Positions 5,755 to 10,013 of a stretch of DNA of 10,013 nt are shown one piece after another. Source of the DNA: CAJJBL01 sp964519035 (GTDB taxonomy: Bacteria > Pseudomonadota > Alphaproteobacteria > Puniceispirillales > Marisalimonadaceae); contig CAZFKZ010000054.1 of the NCBI GenBank assembly GCA_964519035.1, forward strand, positions 1 to 10,013, in the 5' to 3' direction. Each line of letters starts with the position of its first letter. Positions within the stretch are counted from its first letter, which is position 1. The translations under genes were made by a program, and so were the position numbers. Under the pieces are notes generated by a model. That model was not told the DNA's origin, did not search any database, and saw only the letters and a program-made list of their open reading frames with translations.

Positions 5755-6957
5755 ATGGTTAATCCTGAGTTTAGTATATTAAAAGAATGGATGTTTGGTA
5801 AATTAAATTTTCTTTTGAAAGATTTAAAACACAATCCAGACTATGAAGTTTTGAGGATGTCTTTAGGTGAGCCTTCGTTGAAAGTTCCTAAGTTTGTTAA
5901 CTATGAATTAGAAAAAAACTCGGCTGGATGGGGTAAATATCCTCCCACATCGGCTATCCCAAAATTAGCAAATAGTATATTAGATTATCTTGAAAGAAGG
6001 TATCCTGGATCTCAAAATATAGTAAATATTGATAAAAATATAGTGCCTGTTCCAGGAACTCGTGAACCATTACACTTAGTTGGTTTATTGGCAAAAAATC
6101 ATAAAAAAGGTAATACTAAAGCTTTAGTGACTAATCCTTTCTATCACGCTTGGCAAGCTGGAAGCATCTCAAGTGGATCAGATATTTATTGGTTAAATGC
6201 ATCTGAGAATAATAACTATCTCCCCAATATAGATGTCATACCTCTCGAAATTTTAAGTGCAACTGTTATAATGTATATTTGTTCACCCTCTAACCCTCAT
6301 GGAAGTGTTGCAAGTCTAGATTATTTAAAAAAAGCAATATTGTTAGCTCGAAAATATGATTTCATTTTGGCTATAGATGAATGCTATAGTGATATATATA
6401 GATTGAATAAAGCAAAACCTCCAGGAGGATTGGACGCTGCTCTTTCGTTGGGTGCTGGTCTTAGTAATTTAGTTATATTTAATTCATTATCTAAAAGAAG
6501 TAATGTTAGTGGAATGAGAGCAGGTTTTATCTTGGGTGATGAAGAAATTTTAGATAATTATAAGTTATTAGTCTCTAACGGTGCTTCACCTGTGCCAATT
6601 CCAATACAACATGCCGCAGCTTCTTTATATAATGACGAAAAACATCACATTGAAGCATGTGAACATTATGACAAGAACTTTGAAATTGTAGAAAAATATC
6701 TTAAGCCTTTTTTTCCAAATTTTAAGATTCCTGAAGCAGGTTTCTTTTTATGGTTACCCGTAAAAAATGATGAAATAGCAGCACAAATTTTATGGAAGGA
6801 TTTTTCACTAAGAGTTATGCCTGGATGTTTTATGGCCAAAGAAATAAATGGAATAAATCCTGGAAAAGGGTATTTAAGGATTTCTATTGTTGATGATCAA
6901 GAAACAATAGAAGAAGTAATGAATAGAATTTGCTTGTTTCTAAAATCAAATAATTGA
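5755..6957 (+). CDS. dapC: Class I/II PLP aminotransferase, probable N-succinyldiaminopimelate aminotransferase
   Basis: This is a 400-aa fold-type I aminotransferase. Motifs in order are MSLGEPSLKVP (35-45), VPGTREPL (98-105), NPFYHAW, CSPSNPHG with Asn180, DECYSDIY with Asp208 and Tyr211, SLSKRSNVSGMRAGF with Schiff-base Lys247, and LRISIV with the carboxylate-binding Arg375. The LGEP...PGTRE...DECYS...SLSKRSN series and the MPGCFMAKEINGINPGKGYLRI end match the DapC group. That group converts N-succinyl-2-amino-6-ketopimelate and glutamate to N-succinyl-LL-diaminopimelate for lysine and peptidoglycan. Length is right for the family. A GAGG ribosome site precedes the ATG. ftsK begins 22 nt downstream. 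The aminotransferase class is certain; the DapC assignment is by pattern, and another amino-acid aminotransferase role remains possible. Confidence 0.82.
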   Translation: MVNPEFSILKEWMFGKLNFLLKDLKHNPDYEVLRMSLGEPSLKVPKFVNYELEKNSAGWGKYPPTSAIPKLANSILDYLERRYPGSQNIVNIDKNIVPVPGTREPLHLVGLLAKNHKKGNTKALVTNPFYHAWQAGSISSGSDIYWLNASENNNYLPNIDVIPLEILSATVIMYICSPSNPHGSVASLDYLKKAILLARKYDFILAIDECYSDIYRLNKAKPPGGLDAALSLGAGLSNLVIFNSLSKRSNVSGMRAGFILGDEEILDNYKLLVSNGASPVPIPIQHAAASLYNDEKHHIEACEHYDKNFEIVEKYLKPFFPNFKIPEAGFFLWLPVKNDEIAAQILWKDFSLRVMPGCFMAKEINGINPGKGYLRISIVDDQETIEEVMNRICLFLKSNN

Positions 6958-6979
6958 AAATCAAACGGGTTTTACAAAT

Positions 6980-9376
6980 ATGGTTAAATTAGATAATATT
7001 AATAAACAAACAAATTTAATGACAAAATTTTTAAATAAAATGTTAGGAATTTTTTTCATTGGTATTTCTTTATCTCTATTGCTTATAATATTATCTTTTG
7101 ATGCTAAAGATCCTGGGTGGGGATTTGTTTCAAATAAAACTCCATCAAACCTATATAATGAGTATGGTGCATTAATATCTGGTTTTATAGTTAGGGAATT
7201 AGGTGTTTTTACTGGAGTATTGGTTTCCCTACTTTTCTTTAATTGGTCATTAAAATTTTTCAATAAATCCTCTATAAAATTTTGGAAGTTGAAGATTATA
7301 AGTTTTTTTCTAATGATTTTTCTTAGTTTAATGGGTGGTGCTTATATAGAAAAATTATTGATTAATTATTTTAAAATAAATTTTGAAATAATTAATCAAA
7401 CAGGTTTTTCCGAATGGACTTTATCTTATCTGTCACGTCATTTAGACAAAGCATTTTTAATAGACAATAGTTATAGCGAAGATATTTTAGGCTTAAGTGC
7501 TTTTTTGGGATCCATTATTCTTTTTTTATGGATTTTATCCCTTAATTTTGAAGAAAAAAAGATTTTAAAATTAATTTTTAGACCTTTCTTTCTTCCTTTT
7601 TTGTGGATTTTAAGTGTGTTGTATAATTTATTTTTTAAAGCAAATATAAATAATGTAGATGATATAAATACCGAAGGGCATTTTTTTAGCATAGGACAAA
7701 TTTATCAAAAATTTTTAAAAAAACTTATTTTCCAAAATTCAATTTTCAAAAGAAAAAAACCTAAAATAAGAAAATACCCAATTTTAATTAAAAATAATGA
7801 GATAAATACTAAAAAATCAAGAAATTCTTCTCTCACAAATACATTTCAAGATAATTTAGCTTTAACTTCTGAAAGTGGCTTTGTTTTGCCGCCTATCAGT
7901 TTATTGCAAAACTCAATGGAAACAATTCAGCCTCCTAGTAAGGAAAGTTTAGATTCAAATGCAAAGGTACTTGAAGGTGTCTTAGCTGATTATTCAATTA
8001 ACGGCCAAATAGACACTGTAAGGCCTGGGCCAGTAATAACTCGCTATGATTTGCAGCCAGCACCAGGCTTAAGAAGTCAAAGAGTAATTTCTTTAGCAGA
8101 TGATATTGCTAGGTCTATGTCAGCAGAGGCAGTGAGAGTTGCAATGGTTCCAGGGCAGAATGTAATTGGAATAGAGTTACCAAATAAAATTAGAGAAACA
8201 GTTATTTTAAGAAATATCCTTGAGCATAAAGAATTTCAAGATTCAAATTTAAAACTCCCTGTGTGCCTTGGGAAAAATATTGCAGGTTATCCTGTTGTAG
8301 TTGACCTAGCTAAAATGCCACATTTATTAGTTGCGGGTACAACTGGTTCTGGTAAGTCAGTAGGTATTAATGCAATGATATTATCCCTATTATATAAACA
8401 TACACCTGATACTTGCAGGTTAATTATGATTGACCCTAAAATGTTAGAATTATCTGTTTATGACGGTATTCCTCATTTATTGACGCCAGTAGTGACAGAT
8501 CCTAGTAAGGCTATTACAGCCTTGAAATGGGCTGTTAGAGAAATGGAAACAAGATATATGTCTATGAGTAAATTAGGTGTAAGAAATATAGATAGTTATA
8601 ATGAAAGGTTAGTAGAAGCTCGAAGGAAAGGAGAAGTGTTAACAAAAAATATTCAGGTTGGTTTTGATCCAGATACTGGACAGGCTATCTATGAAGATCA
8701 ACATATTAATTTAACCCCCTTACCTTTTATTGTGGTTATTATTGACGAAGTAGCTGATTTGATGTTGGTGGCTGGAAAAGATATAGAAGCAGCAGTTCAG
8801 AGGTTGGCACAAATGGCAAGAGCAGCAGGTATACATGTTGTTATGGCTACCCAGAGGCCATCAGTTGATGTAATTACGGGCACTATTAAAGCTAACTTCC
8901 CAACAAGAATTTCTTTTCAAGTAACTAGTAAAATTGACAGTAGAACAATTCTAGGTGAGCAAGGAGCAGAACAGTTATTGGGCCGTGGTGATATGTTATA
9001 TATGGCTGGTGGAGGAAAGGTTACAAGAGTACATGGACCATTTGTTGACGATGTGGAAGTAGAAAAAGTTACATCATTTTTGTCTAACCAATCTGTTCCA
9101 GACTATGATGAGACAATTACTGAAGAGCCTGATAGCATAAATAATGAAGGTTTTTTTGGTTTAAAAGATAACAAAAATAATCAAGCTGATGAATTATATG
9201 ACCAGGCAGTTGCATTAATTGCAAGAGAAAGAAGAGCAAGCACTTCTTTTATACAAAGACATTTTAAAATAGGTTACAATAGGGCGGCAACAATTATAGA
9301 GAAAATGGAAGAAAACAATGTTGTTTCTAAGCCAGGAAGAGCTGGTAAAAGAGAAGTTTTAATTGAGGATCATTGA
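6980..9376 (+). CDS. ftsK: DNA translocase FtsK
   Basis: This is a 798-aa septal DNA translocase that pumps chromosome ends across the closing division site and activates dimer resolution at dif. The N-terminal part has four or five membrane segments (about 22-40, 64-87, 105-122, 169-188, 200-217). A short basic linker follows, then the motor domain from ~300 with PGPVITRYDLQPAPGLR, Walker A GTTGSGKS (453-460, Lys459), Walker B VVIIDEVADLM (Asp589, Glu590) and ATQRPSVDVITGTIKANFPTRI. The C-terminal gamma winged helix (~737-798) has IGYNRAATIIEKMEENNVVS, which reads the polar KOPS sequences in other species. The linker of about 80 aa is far shorter than the several hundred residues in E. coli and is normal for alphaproteobacteria. 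The start at ATG 6980 is assumed; no clear ribosome site precedes it, and ATG 7019 (Met14) is an alternative. It lies between dapC and lolA on one strand. Confidence 0.96.
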   Translation: MVKLDNINKQTNLMTKFLNKMLGIFFIGISLSLLLIILSFDAKDPGWGFVSNKTPSNLYNEYGALISGFIVRELGVFTGVLVSLLFFNWSLKFFNKSSIKFWKLKIISFFLMIFLSLMGGAYIEKLLINYFKINFEIINQTGFSEWTLSYLSRHLDKAFLIDNSYSEDILGLSAFLGSIILFLWILSLNFEEKKILKLIFRPFFLPFLWILSVLYNLFFKANINNVDDINTEGHFFSIGQIYQKFLKKLIFQNSIFKRKKPKIRKYPILIKNNEINTKKSRNSSLTNTFQDNLALTSESGFVLPPISLLQNSMETIQPPSKESLDSNAKVLEGVLADYSINGQIDTVRPGPVITRYDLQPAPGLRSQRVISLADDIARSMSAEAVRVAMVPGQNVIGIELPNKIRETVILRNILEHKEFQDSNLKLPVCLGKNIAGYPVVVDLAKMPHLLVAGTTGSGKSVGINAMILSLLYKHTPDTCRLIMIDPKMLELSVYDGIPHLLTPVVTDPSKAITALKWAVREMETRYMSMSKLGVRNIDSYNERLVEARRKGEVLTKNIQVGFDPDTGQAIYEDQHINLTPLPFIVVIIDEVADLMLVAGKDIEAAVQRLAQMARAAGIHVVMATQRPSVDVITGTIKANFPTRISFQVTSKIDSRTILGEQGAEQLLGRGDMLYMAGGGKVTRVHGPFVDDVEVEKVTSFLSNQSVPDYDETITEEPDSINNEGFFGLKDNKNNQADELYDQAVALIARERRASTSFIQRHFKIGYNRAATIIEKMEENNVVSKPGRAGKREVLIEDH

Positions 9377-9380
9377 ATAA

Positions 9381-10001
9381 ATGTTTAACCGGCTCATAAT
9401 TTGTAAAAAGTTGTCAATTATTGCAATATGTATGGTATTTAGTTTTCAACCTGCTTTATCATTAGACTATAAAACACTTTTAGAATCTAAGGTTGAAAGT
9501 TTTTTTCATAATTTAAACACTATGGAAGGAGAATTTATTCAAGTTAGTCCTTCAGGCATTGTAAGTAATGGAAAAATTTTTATTGATTTACCTGGAAAAA
9601 TTAGACTTGATTACACTAAACCAAATAATTTATTAATAACATGTAAAGGATTTTGGCTTGTCATTCAGGATAGAAAATTACAATCATCTAATAATATTCC
9701 AATACAACACACTCCTTTTGGAATTTTTTTAGACAAAGAAATCAATTTTAATAATAAAAAAATTATATTAGATTTAGAAAAAAAATTAGGAATTATAACT
9801 CTTAATTTACAGTTAAGAGAGAACATCCAAGCAGGACAACTAACTTTAGAGTTTTCAGAAAATCCATTTATGTTAAAAAAATGGACTATAAAAGATATGG
9901 TTGGTGATGAAACAACAGTTTTAATTCAAAAAACTAAATTTGGTCACAAATTACCCTACACACTTTTTTTCCCCGATGATTTTCCTGAGCCAAGCAGTTG
10001 A
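9381..10001 (+). CDS. lolA: Outer-membrane lipoprotein carrier protein LolA
   Basis: This is a 206-aa periplasmic chaperone that accepts lipoproteins released by the LolCDE transporter and ferries them to the outer membrane. The N terminus is a signal peptide: basic residues at 4-10, a hydrophobic core at about 11-21, and a probable cleavage site after ALS (25-27). There is no lipobox cysteine, as expected for a soluble carrier. The family pattern follows: MEGEFIQVSPSG, then GKIFIDLPGKIRLDY and KPNNLLITCKGFWLVIQD (Arg75, Tyr78, Pro81), then HTPFGIFL, and MLKKWTIKDMVGDETTV near the end. Length is normal. The ATG lies 4 nt after the ftsK stop, with GAGGA 11 nt ahead, so it is probably co-transcribed with ftsK. 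That pairing is common in alphaproteobacteria. The reading frame is complete, with a TGA at 9999-10001. Confidence 0.9.
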   Translation: MFNRLIICKKLSIIAICMVFSFQPALSLDYKTLLESKVESFFHNLNTMEGEFIQVSPSGIVSNGKIFIDLPGKIRLDYTKPNNLLITCKGFWLVIQDRKLQSSNNIPIQHTPFGIFLDKEINFNNKKIILDLEKKLGIITLNLQLRENIQAGQLTLEFSENPFMLKKWTIKDMVGDETTVLIQKTKFGHKLPYTLFFPDDFPEPSS

Positions 10002-10013
10002 AATGAATTTTTA

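Noticed and set aside
6980..9376. KOPS-type polar motifs (GGGNAGGG) that FtsK could read.
   Set aside because: None was seen on either strand by eye. A 10-kb window is too short to say anything about their genome-wide use.
10003..10013. ATG at 10003 just after lolA, possibly the start of a next gene (exonuclease III often follows lolA in alphaproteobacteria).
   Set aside because: Only three codons are visible and they do not resemble the usual exonuclease III start, so nothing can be called.

Overview
The window is a compact, AT-rich (roughly 30% G+C by eye), gene-dense bacterial segment. Three features point to a streamlined alphaproteobacterium of the SAR11/Pelagibacterales type or a similar AT-rich marine lineage: gaps of only a few bases, overlapping genes, and the gene content itself. 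That content is a CxxC chaperedoxin, a stand-alone LON domain, a Trm112-like protein, DUF971, a UbiH-family hydroxylase, a DapC-like aminotransferase, FtsK and LolA. The lineage assignment is an inference from gene content and composition, not from a phylogeny.

Layout. Positions 1-53 (minus) hold the 5' part of a tRNA-Gly(GCC), cut by the window edge, with a plausible promoter of its own at 71-98. Positions 127-2234 (minus) hold a two-gene nucleotide-sugar cassette: a Gfo/Idh/MocA dehydrogenase followed 2 nt later by a WbpE-like DegT-family aminotransferase. A 123-nt divergent region (2235-2357) separates it from a plus-strand run of four tightly packed genes (2358-4447): cnoX-like chaperedoxin, LON-domain protein, Trm112-like protein, DUF971 protein. 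This run meets the minus-strand UbiH-family gene (4444-5658) tail to tail, with both stop codons inside one TTAA. A 96-nt divergent region (5659-5754) leads to a plus-strand envelope and division run: dapC-like aminotransferase, ftsK and lolA (5755-10001). The last 12 bases hold nothing that can be called. No stretch over 300 bases lacks a gene.

How the genes fit together. The sugar pair would carry out consecutive oxidation and transamination at C3 of a UDP-sugar for surface polysaccharide; the other pathway genes are not in the window. The chaperedoxin/LON/Trm112/DUF971 run looks like one transcription unit with translational coupling, and its first two products suggest protein quality control. 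The dapC-ftsK-lolA run ties together meso-diaminopimelate supply, chromosome segregation at the septum, and outer-membrane lipoprotein transport. I see no mobile element, CRISPR array, phage gene or clearly novel system. The points of interest are the gene arrangement, the shared promoter regions and the lone LON domain beside a chaperedoxin.
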